Shown here one piece after another: positions 17,564 through 25,181 of a stretch of DNA of 32,362 nt. The position numbers and the translations under genes were made by a program. Positions within the stretch are counted from its first letter, which is position 1; each line of letters opens with the position of its first letter. The stretch comes from Lentisphaeria bacterium (GTDB lineage: Bacteria; Verrucomicrobiota; Lentisphaeria; Victivallales; Victivallaceae): NCBI GenBank assembly GCA_017505415.1, contig JAFVPG010000347.1, positions 1 through 32,362 on the forward strand, read 5' to 3'. The notes below the pieces were generated by a model. It was not told the origin of the DNA and ran no database searches. It saw only the letters and a program-made list of their open reading frames with translations.

Positions 17564-18783
17564 ATCAGCAAAGATTTTTTTATCTGAAACAGCAAAACCG
17601 CATATACGGCCCGTTTCCGGCTGCTAAAATACTGGCAATGTACCGGAGCAAAACATTATCTGCGGCAGATCAAATTTCTCCTGACAAAATAAATTGGAAA
17701 AATGTCAATGATTTTTTCAATCCGCCACGTCCGAAAGTACAGAAAATACAGCCGGTTCAGACAGTTGCCGTGTACAATAATGATCCCCGGAATACTTATG
17801 TTACAGCCGCACCTGCTGTTCCATCAGAAAAAAAGATAGAATATATCAAAGTCACTCCTGTTCCCCAGGCGCATCCTGTTCAGCAAAAGGCTTCTTCCGG
17901 AATGCTGATCATGATATTTGTCCTGTTTTTCCTGCTTGTAACAGCGGGAGGAATTTTCTTTTATTTCGCAGGTCAAAAAGATTCAGGAAATTCATCCGGC
18001 AAAACAAGTGACTCATGGACATCTGTTATTGAAAAAAATAAACATGCAGTCGCACTTGTCGTACTGAATGTCACCTTGAAAAACGGAACCATTCACAAAA
18101 TTCCCATGGGAACAGCATGGGCTTTTGCAGATAATACTTTTGCCACCAACGCTCATGTGATTCAGGGAGTCCATAAAAACGGCATTGAACTCCTCAAACA
18201 ACATTCTGATATTATTTCAGATATGGAAATATCTCTTATTCTGAATGAAACAAAAACTTCTTATCCGGTAAAATCATTCCGGGTGCATCCGGAATATGAT
18301 ACTGCCAAAGATGCAGATTTCGCACTTCTTTATACTGACAAAGTAACTCATAAACTGCAAATTGCCGATGACAGAGAATTGCATAATATCAAGCAGGGAA
18401 CTCCGATCGCATTTCTCGGCTTCCCGATGGAGGGATTGTCAAACGGCAATGTCAATACCGCTAACCCGATGGCTTCTCTGCAAACCGGCAATATCGTTGC
18501 CATATCTAACGCAGAATACGGCGACAGCGGTTTTGCAGGAAACACTACAATACGGCACAATCTGCCGACTGTCGGCGGCGCCAGCGGCAGTCCGATCTTC
18601 AACAGAAACGGCAAGGTTATAGCAATCCTGTTTGCCGGTCACATGAAAATTGAATTCGATAAATCCGGCAGAATGGTCAGAACCCCAATGGCAGCAATGA
18701 TAAACTTCGGTATCAGAATCGACCGTATGAAACAATGCTTCAATGCCAAAGAAATTTCAACCGCAAATCTATGGACCCGCTGA
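17560..18783 (+). CDS. GYF_2-TM-trypsin-like serine protease
   Basis: This 407-residue protein has an N-terminal GYF_2 domain (about 2-50, FFYLKQQNRIYGPFPAAKIL), a proline-rich linker, a transmembrane helix (about 115-137) and a C-terminal trypsin/HtrA-like protease domain (about 150-395). The catalytic triad is visible: His199 in ATNAHV, Asp253 in DADFALL and Ser342 in GGASGSPIF. The protease should face the periplasm with GYF_2 in the cytosol. The start is a TTG at 17560, inferred because AAGGAG lies eight bases upstream and homology to GYF_2 begins there; this TTG overlaps the previous stop codon as TTGA. No PDZ domain is seen, so it is not a standard DegP. It is the only clear hydrolase in the locus besides the GTPase and a likely effector or signal-cutting component. 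Confidence 0.85.
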   Translation: MNQQRFFYLKQQNRIYGPFPAAKILAMYRSKTLSAADQISPDKINWKNVNDFFNPPRPKVQKIQPVQTVAVYNNDPRNTYVTAAPAVPSEKKIEYIKVTPVPQAHPVQQKASSGMLIMIFVLFFLLVTAGGIFFYFAGQKDSGNSSGKTSDSWTSVIEKNKHAVALVVLNVTLKNGTIHKIPMGTAWAFADNTFATNAHVIQGVHKNGIELLKQHSDIISDMEISLILNETKTSYPVKSFRVHPEYDTAKDADFALLYTDKVTHKLQIADDRELHNIKQGTPIAFLGFPMEGLSNGNVNTANPMASLQTGNIVAISNAEYGDSGFAGNTTIRHNLPTVGGASGSPIFNRNGKVIAILFAGHMKIEFDKSGRMVRTPMAAMINFGIRIDRMKQCFNAKEISTANLWTR

Positions 18784-18786
18784 TAT

Positions 18787-19758
18787 ATGTCAAAATTTTA
18801 TTACATAAAAAGAAATGATAATATAACTGGACCATTCTCTGAAATACAGTTGAAAAATATGTTTGTAAAAAACATTCTTGACAATAATACTCTTATTTCT
18901 GACGATCGCATAAAATGGTCTACTTTCTCCTCCGTTTTTGTCCCGAAAGAACCGGAAACTGTTTATATGGAACTGCCGGTAAAACCGGTAGTTGAAGAAC
19001 CTGCCACAGTCTATCTTGAGCTGCCGCCAAATAAAAAAGAAATAATTCAGGAAGAAGAGGAAATAACAGAGGAAGATGTTCCTGAAGAAGAGGAAAACGC
19101 AGAACCGGAAGATGATGTCATGCCGGATGTCATACCGGATCCGGTTTATATTACTTTCAGCATGATATGGAATGCCCCTGCTTATATACGCAACATGCAT
19201 TACATGTACAGCTTGGAGGAGAGCCGCAGCAGTGCGATGAAATTTACATTATCAGTCATATCATTGTCAGTTGTGCTGGAAATTTTTGTCTGCGGAATGC
19301 TTTTCTTTTTTGCCGACAGAAATTTATGTATTGCCGGTATAACTTCAATTTTTTTGACTGCGGTTATGGCAATTCTGATACTGTTGTTGGAAAATCTCTG
19401 TATTACCTCAATAGTCAAATATGAAAAAATGCTGAATCATTTTCAGCTGTTCATGCAGATAAATCTTTTCGCTTTTTCTGCATTCGTCTGCGGCATGCCG
19501 CTGGCAGGGCTTGCGGCTGCCAATACAGCAGTATCTCCGGCATTGAAAGCTGTATGTATTGCTTATGCCGCACTGACCGGCACTGCATGTATGATAAATA
19601 TGGGGGCAGGAATCGTTCATGTTTCCAAAAAATTTTTCAAAATGCACAATTTCAGCAGTATTTTTGCAGCGATATTGAATATTGTTCTATGGTTTTTAAT
19701 GCTTCTTACCGGATGTAAAATCACAGAATTTCTGAAAAATGCACTTTTTGAAAAATGA
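18787..19758 (+). CDS. GYF_2 multi-pass membrane protein
   Basis: The 323-residue protein begins with a third GYF_2 domain (about 2-52, FYYIKRNDNITGPFSEIQLK). It continues with a highly acidic linker (about 55-120) and ends in about five transmembrane helices (152-323), a layout reminiscent of Yip1/DUF-type bacterial membrane proteins. In the linker a short motif occurs twice, TVYMELP and TVYLELP, and a similar IYMDL is present in the GAP1-like protein. No catalytic residues are evident. It starts three bases after the protease gene. It may hold the cytosolic complex at the membrane through its GYF_2 domain. Function is inferred from context only. Confidence 0.75.
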   Translation: MSKFYYIKRNDNITGPFSEIQLKNMFVKNILDNNTLISDDRIKWSTFSSVFVPKEPETVYMELPVKPVVEEPATVYLELPPNKKEIIQEEEEITEEDVPEEEENAEPEDDVMPDVIPDPVYITFSMIWNAPAYIRNMHYMYSLEESRSSAMKFTLSVISLSVVLEIFVCGMLFFFADRNLCIAGITSIFLTAVMAILILLLENLCITSIVKYEKMLNHFQLFMQINLFAFSAFVCGMPLAGLAAANTAVSPALKAVCIAYAALTGTACMINMGAGIVHVSKKFFKMHNFSSIFAAILNIVLWFLMLLTGCKITEFLKNALFEK

Positions 19759-19762
19759 TTTC

Positions 19763-19791
19763 TTGACAAGGTGATAATACAGGATTAAATT
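19763..19791 (+). promoter_or_regulatory. Candidate internal promoter before the ExbB-like gene
   Basis: A perfect TTGACA (19763-19768) and TAAATT (19786-19791, four of six) are separated by 17 bases. They lie in the only sizeable gap of the locus (65 bases), just before the channel gene, which has a GGGAG ribosome-binding site. The ExbB/ExbD/vWA half could therefore be transcribed separately. Confidence 0.5.
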
Positions 19792-19823
19792 AAAAAATAT
19801 TAAAAAATAACAGGGAGTAAAAA

Positions 19824-20687
19824 ATGGAATACGGAAAAAAACTTTCATGGGTACAGTCTGACATTGAAAATATTTGCGGATTCAACAGCAAAAAGTTTAC
19901 ACGTGTCAATATTGTTTTCGCCTTTATCATCGGACTTTTGCTGACTGCACTTTTTTACGGGGTTTTATTTCCGTTCAGAGGCAGAGGTTTTCAGATGATC
20001 GACATGTTTTTTCACGGCGGAGCAGAAAACAGATCTTCAATTCCGTATTATACAGTTTTTCTCGCAATGTTTTCATTCGCCATATTGTTCCTTAAAAACA
20101 TGAAACTCAAAGTTCAGCAGAAGGCTCTCAAAGTCAACATTATGCCAATAGACAGCAGTTTTTCACTCACCCCGGTCACTGCCCGTGAAATACTTGATAC
20201 AATGTATGAAAAAGTCGATATTCCTGCCAGATTCATACTTTTCGACCGTGTTGAGCGGGCAATTTCCAATCTGAAAAACCTCGGCAGTGTTTCTGCCGTT
20301 GCCGAATGTCTGACCAACCAGGCAAATAATGATGACAATTATCTTTCAAGTTCATACACTATTTTGAAAGGTTTTATCTGGGCGATACCGGTTCTCGGTT
20401 TTATTGGAACGGTTATCGGTCTTGCCGATGCTGTCGGCGGCTTCGGCAAAGTCGTTTCTGAAGGTGCGGATATTGAACAGCTCAAAGCATCCCTCGGCGG
20501 AGTGACCGGAGGTCTTGCTACCGCATTTGAAACCACACTTATTGCCCTTGTCCTTGCAATGTTTGTCCAGCTTTTCATGACTTTCACTTTGAACAAAGAA
20601 GAATTGTTCCTCGATGATTGCGCAGATTATTGCCACCGCAACATCATTTCAAAAATGAAAACCATCAACCTTCAGGATGAAGAATGA
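19824..20687 (+). CDS. MotA/TolQ/ExbB-family proton channel protein
   Basis: The 287-residue protein has four hydrophobic segments (about 29-50, 72-94, 179-205 and 231-256). The signature IPVLGFIGTVIGLADAVGG, followed by GGVTGGLATAFETTLIALVLAM, is the MotA/TolQ/ExbB core, including the pore-lining threonines in GTV and FETT. This family forms pentamers around an ExbD/MotB-type dimer and uses ion flow to do mechanical work in the envelope. The large loop between helices 2 and 3 is cytosolic in the family. Its last codons overlap the next gene by four bases (ATGA), and two ExbD/MotB-like genes follow, so a complete motor module is present. The family is clear; the ion used is not. Confidence 0.88.
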   Translation: MEYGKKLSWVQSDIENICGFNSKKFTRVNIVFAFIIGLLLTALFYGVLFPFRGRGFQMIDMFFHGGAENRSSIPYYTVFLAMFSFAILFLKNMKLKVQQKALKVNIMPIDSSFSLTPVTAREILDTMYEKVDIPARFILFDRVERAISNLKNLGSVSAVAECLTNQANNDDNYLSSSYTILKGFIWAIPVLGFIGTVIGLADAVGGFGKVVSEGADIEQLKASLGGVTGGLATAFETTLIALVLAMFVQLFMTFTLNKEELFLDDCADYCHRNIISKMKTINLQDEE

Positions 20688-21547
20688 GCAAAAAAGACGA
20701 TTCTCCTGCAATCTCACTTTTTTCCTTTCAGGATATTATCACCTCCATTACAGGTATCATGTTTCTGGTGGTGCTGCTTTTGCTCCTCCTGATTTTTGAG
20801 GGGACTCCCGTCAAAACTCCGCCAAAACAGTCCGCTGAAGATAAACAGGAAATGCAAAAAATGGCTGAAGAGATAAAAAAAATCAGCGGGGAAATACAAA
20901 AATATAAAGAATCCAGAGAGAAACTTGTCAAACAACTGCGCGAATATCAGAAAATGCCGCTTTCAAAAATAGAAGATAGAAAAAACGAGCTTGAACAGCG
21001 TATTCAGCAGCTTACTGAAAAAAATATCAATACCAAAAATTCCATTGTTATTGCCAAACAGCAGCAGACAAAAAATATTGAAGAGATAAATCAGGCAGAA
21101 AAAGACCTCAAAGATACAGAAAAAAATATTGTCTCTGCTTCTGCTGAAAATAAAAAGAACTCTGAAAAAATCAAGGAATTGAAAAAACGTATAGAAACTG
21201 TCAAACAGACAGTCGGTTTCTCCGTAGAAGAATCTTCCGACAAAAAACCTTTGCTGGCAGAATTTACCGCAGACGGTTTCATGGTACTTGATTTCAGTAC
21301 CGACAAAGTTTATGACCTGCGTGACCGGAATGCAGATTTGAACAGCAAAGCAAAGAAATTCGTTGAGTGGGTCAAAACATGCGACAAAAATAATTATACA
21401 CTCTCAATCATTCTCGGTCCTTCAAAACTTAAATACTGGGATGCTATCTCTGAAGAACTCAGAAAAATCGGCATCACTCACGGACTGGAACTGCACCCGA
21501 AAGATGATATGAGTATTTTCTCTGCAGAAATGCGAGGTGAAAAATGA
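20684..21547 (+). CDS. ExbD/MotB-like motor protein 1
   Basis: This 287-residue protein has a short cytosolic N-terminus, one transmembrane helix (about 16-40) and a long coiled coil (about 55-175), then a periplasmic domain (about 190-287). The segment FQDIITSITGIMFLVVLLLL places an aspartate (D17) at the entry of the helix, just as the proton-carrying Asp of MotB/ExbD lies in its helix. This supports a role as the partner of the preceding ExbB-like channel. The periplasmic domain is not a recognisable OmpA-like peptidoglycan-binding domain. It overlaps both flanking genes by four bases, indicating tight coupling. Confidence 0.75.
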   Translation: MSKKDDSPAISLFSFQDIITSITGIMFLVVLLLLLLIFEGTPVKTPPKQSAEDKQEMQKMAEEIKKISGEIQKYKESREKLVKQLREYQKMPLSKIEDRKNELEQRIQQLTEKNINTKNSIVIAKQQQTKNIEEINQAEKDLKDTEKNIVSASAENKKNSEKIKELKKRIETVKQTVGFSVEESSDKKPLLAEFTADGFMVLDFSTDKVYDLRDRNADLNSKAKKFVEWVKTCDKNNYTLSIILGPSKLKYWDAISEELRKIGITHGLELHPKDDMSIFSAEMRGEK

Positions 21548-22488
21548 GCCAGAAACGCGACTTTGAATCAAGTTTGGAATTGCTGCTTGATACCATGTGC
21601 AACTCTTTCGGAGGCGTCATGTTCATTGCAATTTCTCTCATTATTGTACTTTCAATGACCTCAAAAGTCAAAGAGGCTGTCACGGATAATTTCCAGAACC
21701 TCGAAGAAATGCAGACCAAAGTTGAGGAACTCAAAAAAGAATTCACTCAAATCCAACTCGATACAAAACAGATACAGCATGCTCTCGAAATATTCAAAAA
21801 TGACCCGCGATTAAAATATCTGAAAGATATTGTTTTACTCGAAGATAAATTGAAAAAAATCGAAATGGAAGACAAAATGCTCTCCGTCGAACTTGAAGTG
21901 CAGAACAAAAAAAACAGTGAACTTGTCAATAAAAAAACTCTCATTCAAACCGAACTTACAAAAAAACAACTCAAATATCAGAAAATTGCTGCTGAAAACA
22001 TCAAACAGGAACAGGAACTCAAATCTCTCAATGAAGAACTGAAACGTACTGCTTCTGAACATATTACATTCAAAACTATGTCCCCGACGCAAAAAGCTCC
22101 CTATTACCTGATCGTTTTCAACTCGAAAATCTGGCGTGTCGGACCGGACAAAAAAGGAGATCCGCCGCACAGTGACGTAAATTATGCCAAAGCCCGACAG
22201 GATGGACAGGAATATATAATCTGCACTATCCGTGACCTCAATTCAGGAGTCCCCCTGATCGAAAACGGCAGAATATCTTCGGAGGCTTATGCTCTGCTGC
22301 AGAATATTCCTCAAGACCGCTTCCCGTCCTTAAGTATACATTCAGATTCTGTCGAAGATTTCTGCAAATTCAGAGAGGAACTTAAAAAGAATAACACCAC
22401 ACACTCTGTTGACACATTCTTTGAATCACTGGGAAATAAATTTATCTATTTCTATACAAATACGAAAGATCATTATAATGCATATTGA
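21544..22488 (+). CDS. ExbD/MotB-like motor protein 2
   Basis: This 314-residue protein is built like its upstream neighbour: a short cytosolic N-terminus, one transmembrane helix (about 17-40), a coiled coil (about 45-175) and a periplasmic C-terminal domain. ELLLDTMCNSFGGVMFIAIS carries an aspartate (D16) at nearly the same distance from the N-terminus as D17 of the first protein, consistent with a proton-carrying residue. The two proteins are clearly different in sequence, so the motor may contain a heterodimer in place of the usual ExbD homodimer. The LDTMCNxFGG style is one I associate with ExbD-like proteins of planctomycetes and relatives. The next gene starts 11 bases before this one's stop. 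Confidence 0.75.
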   Translation: MSQKRDFESSLELLLDTMCNSFGGVMFIAISLIIVLSMTSKVKEAVTDNFQNLEEMQTKVEELKKEFTQIQLDTKQIQHALEIFKNDPRLKYLKDIVLLEDKLKKIEMEDKMLSVELEVQNKKNSELVNKKTLIQTELTKKQLKYQKIAAENIKQEQELKSLNEELKRTASEHITFKTMSPTQKAPYYLIVFNSKIWRVGPDKKGDPPHSDVNYAKARQDGQEYIICTIRDLNSGVPLIENGRISSEAYALLQNIPQDRFPSLSIHSDSVEDFCKFREELKKNNTTHSVDTFFESLGNKFIYFYTNTKDHYNAY

Positions 22489-23569
22489 TAAATTCAAAAA
22501 AAATCCTTACCTTGCGGCAGCAGTTTTTTTTCTGATACTGTTCTGCTCATCTCTGCTTTTCGCACTTGCCGTAAAAATTAAAATCACCCCGGAACCTGAC
22601 GGCTTCGGAGACGGCAAAGGGCCGAATATTTTCGGCAAAGGCGGCGACGGCAATGGAACAGGAGACGGAAGCGGAGACGGATCGCATTCCGGAAGTTTCA
22701 AAGGAGTCGGAGACTCCGAAGGAAACGGCAAATCCTCCGGCGATAGTAAAAAAGATTCAGAATTGAAAAACGAAAATACCGCAAAAAATCAAAAAGGTCA
22801 GAAAAATTCCGCCCCTGAAAGCAAAACTGACGGCAAAGATTCTGAAAATGCTGACAACTCAAAACAATCTGAAACTCCTAAAATACAAAAACTCAGAGGC
22901 GCCAAAATATATGCAGATTCTGACAAAGCTAAAAAAGTAAAGAAAAAAAAAGAAACAGAGATTGATCTTGACGACTCCGCAGAGCAAGGCAGCAAAGGCT
23001 TCACCTCCGGAGGCAGAAGTGTTTTCCGTATCAAAAGAAACAAAAATATCCTCTTTATCGTTGATATTTCCCCGTCAATGGATGCTGAAACCGCAGAAAG
23101 ACTCACCCGCATTACCATTTTGAAAGATCAACTCATACATACGATAAAAAAGCTTAACAAAGAAAAATCAAAAGGCTTGTACAGCATTCTCGCATTCAGC
23201 AGTAATTGTTATTCATATCCCGATAAAAAAAGCAGTAAACAACTGAAATTCTCCTCTGCCGCAGATATAAATTCCACAGAAAAATGGATCAGTCAAATGG
23301 AAAAATTACCACGCGCAGGGACTTACCTTTACAAGGCAATTTCAACTGCTCTGACAATGATCAATCAAAACGGTATAAAAGTGGATATAATATTCATTCT
23401 CACCGACGGAGAACCGAATGACGAACATCAAACTGATGTGTATTTAAAATTGCTGAGCAGAGAATTACCGGAAAATATAGTTATCAACACTATTTCAATC
23501 GGAACTTCTTCTCCGCTTTTGCAGGAGATAGCCAAACAGCATAAAGGCAAATATGACGAATATAAATAA
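22478..23569 (+). CDS. TonB-like anchored vWA-domain protein
   Basis: The 363-residue protein has a basic N-terminus and a single signal-anchor helix (about 9-32). A glycine/aspartate/serine-rich region (about 40-90) and a charged linker (to about 175) follow, then a von Willebrand factor A domain (about 190-363). The MIDAS metal site is complete: DISPS (D196, S198, S200), T282 and D310 in TDGEP. The layout of helix, flexible linker and C-terminal binding domain, placed right after ExbB/ExbD genes, is that of TonB/TolA, with vWA replacing the usual C-terminal domain. The start ATG at 22478 overlaps the previous gene; an upstream in-frame ATG lies deep inside it and is less likely. It probably binds a partner protein in the periplasm in a metal-dependent way. 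Confidence 0.8.
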   Translation: MHIDKFKKNPYLAAAVFFLILFCSSLLFALAVKIKITPEPDGFGDGKGPNIFGKGGDGNGTGDGSGDGSHSGSFKGVGDSEGNGKSSGDSKKDSELKNENTAKNQKGQKNSAPESKTDGKDSENADNSKQSETPKIQKLRGAKIYADSDKAKKVKKKKETEIDLDDSAEQGSKGFTSGGRSVFRIKRNKNILFIVDISPSMDAETAERLTRITILKDQLIHTIKKLNKEKSKGLYSILAFSSNCYSYPDKKSSKQLKFSSAADINSTEKWISQMEKLPRAGTYLYKAISTALTMINQNGIKVDIIFILTDGEPNDEHQTDVYLKLLSRELPENIVINTISIGTSSPLLQEIAKQHKGKYDEYK

Positions 23570-23583
23570 TGAAAGGATATATT

Positions 23584-24387
23584 ATGAAAAAAATTTGTAA
23601 AATGCTTAAAACCGTACTCTTCGCAGCAGTATGTATGACTGTTTTGCCTGCTTCGGCAGAGTTTAGTTACAAAGATTGAGTCGTGCCTTTTTACTCCACC
23701 CAGCGCATTGCACTCACTTTCATGGGCAAAGAGGAAATTTTCAAATTCAGTTCAAAAAAAGTTACCTGGCGGAATAATATTAAAACTGATCTCGAAAAAG
23801 CAAAACTTTATAAATACAATTCCGACCGTGTTGACATGCTGGATGATTATCTCTTCGCTATTTCAGAACAAAGTTCCACTGAATGGGAAGATTTTGACTC
23901 TGCCATAGATGAAATAAATACAAAATCAATTGAACCGGCTGTAAACAGAAATGACCTTATCTGGGCAATAGCAATGGCTTACAGATTGAATAACTTTTGC
24001 AAAGGCTTCATCTATAAAAAACTCAGTGATACCGATGCCGTAAAAGAAGAACTTGCCACTGTTCTCGATTCAATAAAAGAAAAAGTACGTGAACGTTATG
24101 AAGATGATGTGCTGAAAAAACTTACAGCTGAATACAAAAAACTTTTCCCGAACAGAAGACTGCTCATAGATCAATCCCTGCCGTCAAATTTTAATGCCTG
24201 TGTCAAGCTGCAGAATGAATGTCTGGCCGCCTATTTGAACTTGAACAAATATTCAGCCGCCGCAGAATTTGAAGAATGGGGCGCAAATATGCTCAACTTC
24301 CTTCTGCTTGAATATGATGTACTCTTTATCAAAGAATTTGAAACACGCCTGAAAAACTATACTGCCAATTTCAAAATAAAAAAATAA
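23584..24387 (+). pseudogene. Secreted helical protein with in-frame TGA (broken gene or readthrough)
   Basis: A gene with a strong AAAGGA site six bases before ATG 23584 encodes a clean signal peptide (MKKICKMLKTVLFAAVCM...PASA, cut after residue 25) and then EFSYKD. At codon 32 (23677-23679) there is a TGA, after which the same frame stays open for 235 codons, starting VVPFYSTQRIAL. The downstream part is helical and charged and unrecognised. A GTG at 23683 or ATG at 23710 could start the second part, but neither has a ribosome-binding site. Tryptophan (TGG) would fit the context. Explanations are a recent nonsense mutation, a base-call error, or UGA readthrough. It is the last gene of the locus and, if expressed, its product is periplasmic. 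Confidence is in the broken-frame observation, not in loss of function. Confidence 0.75.
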
Positions 24388-24435
24388 GGTACTGCACTTT
24401 CCTTCGGGGAGACTCCACAGTACCGTCTCATTTTT
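24388..24435. terminator. Bidirectional hairpin terminator ending the locus
   Basis: A seven-base inverted repeat GGTACTG (24388-24394) / CAGTACC (24418-24424), with an inner CTTTCC-TTCG-GGGAGA arm carrying a TTCG tetraloop, is followed by TTTTT (24431-24435). On the other strand it is followed by an A-tract-derived T run (24378-24387 reversed). It sits between the secreted-protein gene and the convergent ABC ATPase gene, so it can serve both. Confidence 0.8.
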
Positions 24436-24446
24436 GATTTCTGCTG

Positions 24447-25181
24447 TTACAGAACTTTAGAGAAAAATTCTTTCACACGCTGATTACTTGAATTTTCGAT
24501 GACTTCTTCAGGAGTGCCGTCAGCGATAATACGCCCTTGATCCATGAAAATTATACGGTCGGCAACTTCAGCCGCAAAACCAATTTCGTGGGTAACGACG
24601 ACCATAGTCATACCTTCTGCTGCAAGTTCCTTCATCAATGACAGAACCTCTCCTACCATTTCCGGGTCAAGTGCTGAAGTCGGTTCGTCAAACAGCAGTA
24701 CATCCGGATTCATCGCCAATGCACGGACAATGGCAATACGCTGCTTCTGTCCCCCTGAAAGTTGACTGGGGTATGAATCTTTTTTGTCATACAAACCGAT
24801 CCGTTTAAGAAGTTCAAAGGCTTTTTCATTCGCCTCTTTGCGGGACATACGATGAGTTTTTACCGGTGCGAGAGTTATATTCTTCAGAATTGACAAATTC
24901 GGGAACAGGTTGAAATGTTGAAAAACCATACCGACCTGACGGCGGAACTTATTCAACCCGATTTCATGTCCGGTCACATTTTTACCTGCAAAAATGATTT
25001 CACCGGAAGTCGGAGTTTCCAGCAGATTCAAACAACGCAGAAATGTACTTTTACCGGAACCGGAAGGTCCGACGATGAACACTACTTCTCCGCTTTTGAT
25101 AGTAGTACTTACATTATCAAGAGCGGTCAGTTTTTTGAATTTTTTTACAATATTACGGATTTCAAAAATTACTTCACTCAT
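24447..25181 (-). CDS. Polar amino-acid ABC transporter ATP-binding protein
   Basis: The 244-residue protein is a GlnQ/HisP-type ATPase. It has Walker [10 protein letters not shown] (38-46), the Q-loop at [10 protein letters not shown] (about 85-94), the ABC signature LSGGQ (141-145), Walker B with DEPTSALDP (165-173) and the H-loop at VVTHE. HFNLFP after the Q-loop is typical of the polar amino-acid uptake group. It overlaps the preceding fused binding-protein/permease gene by eight bases, and the two make a complete importer. The exact amino acid is not determined by these motifs. Confidence 0.94.
   Translation of the reverse strand: MSEVIFEIRNIVKKFKKLTALDNVSTTIKSGEVVFIVGPSGSGKSTFLRCLNLLETPTSGEIIFAGKNVTGHEIGLNKFRRQVGMVFQHFNLFPNLSILKNITLAPVKTHRMSRKEANEKAFELLKRIGLYDKKDSYPSQLSGGQKQRIAIVRALAMNPDVLLFDEPTSALDPEMVGEVLSLMKELAAEGMTMVVVTHEIGFAAEVADRIIFMDQGRIIADGTPEEVIENSSNQRVKEFFSKVL

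Noticed and set aside
22607-22760. Tandem DNA repeat in the glycine-rich part of the vWA gene
   Set aside because: The GGxGAC/GGxAAx pattern reflects low-complexity Gly/Asp/Ser protein sequence with irregular units, not a regular DNA repeat or CRISPR.
23677-23735. Selenocysteine insertion element after the in-frame TGA
   Set aside because: Only short pairings such as GTGC/GCAC or CCCA/TGGG with large loops can be drawn by eye. This is not a bacterial SECIS with a small apical loop at the right distance, so I do not call Sec; a folding search could revisit it.
23683-24387. Separate gene starting at GTG 23683
   Set aside because: No ribosome-binding site precedes it, while the upstream in-frame ATG at 23584 has a good site and a signal peptide. 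It is better read as the second part of one gene.
9781-24387. Mobile element or genomic island with defined ends
   Set aside because: No integrase, transposase, tRNA gene or flanking direct repeat was seen, and base composition is similar to the neighbours.
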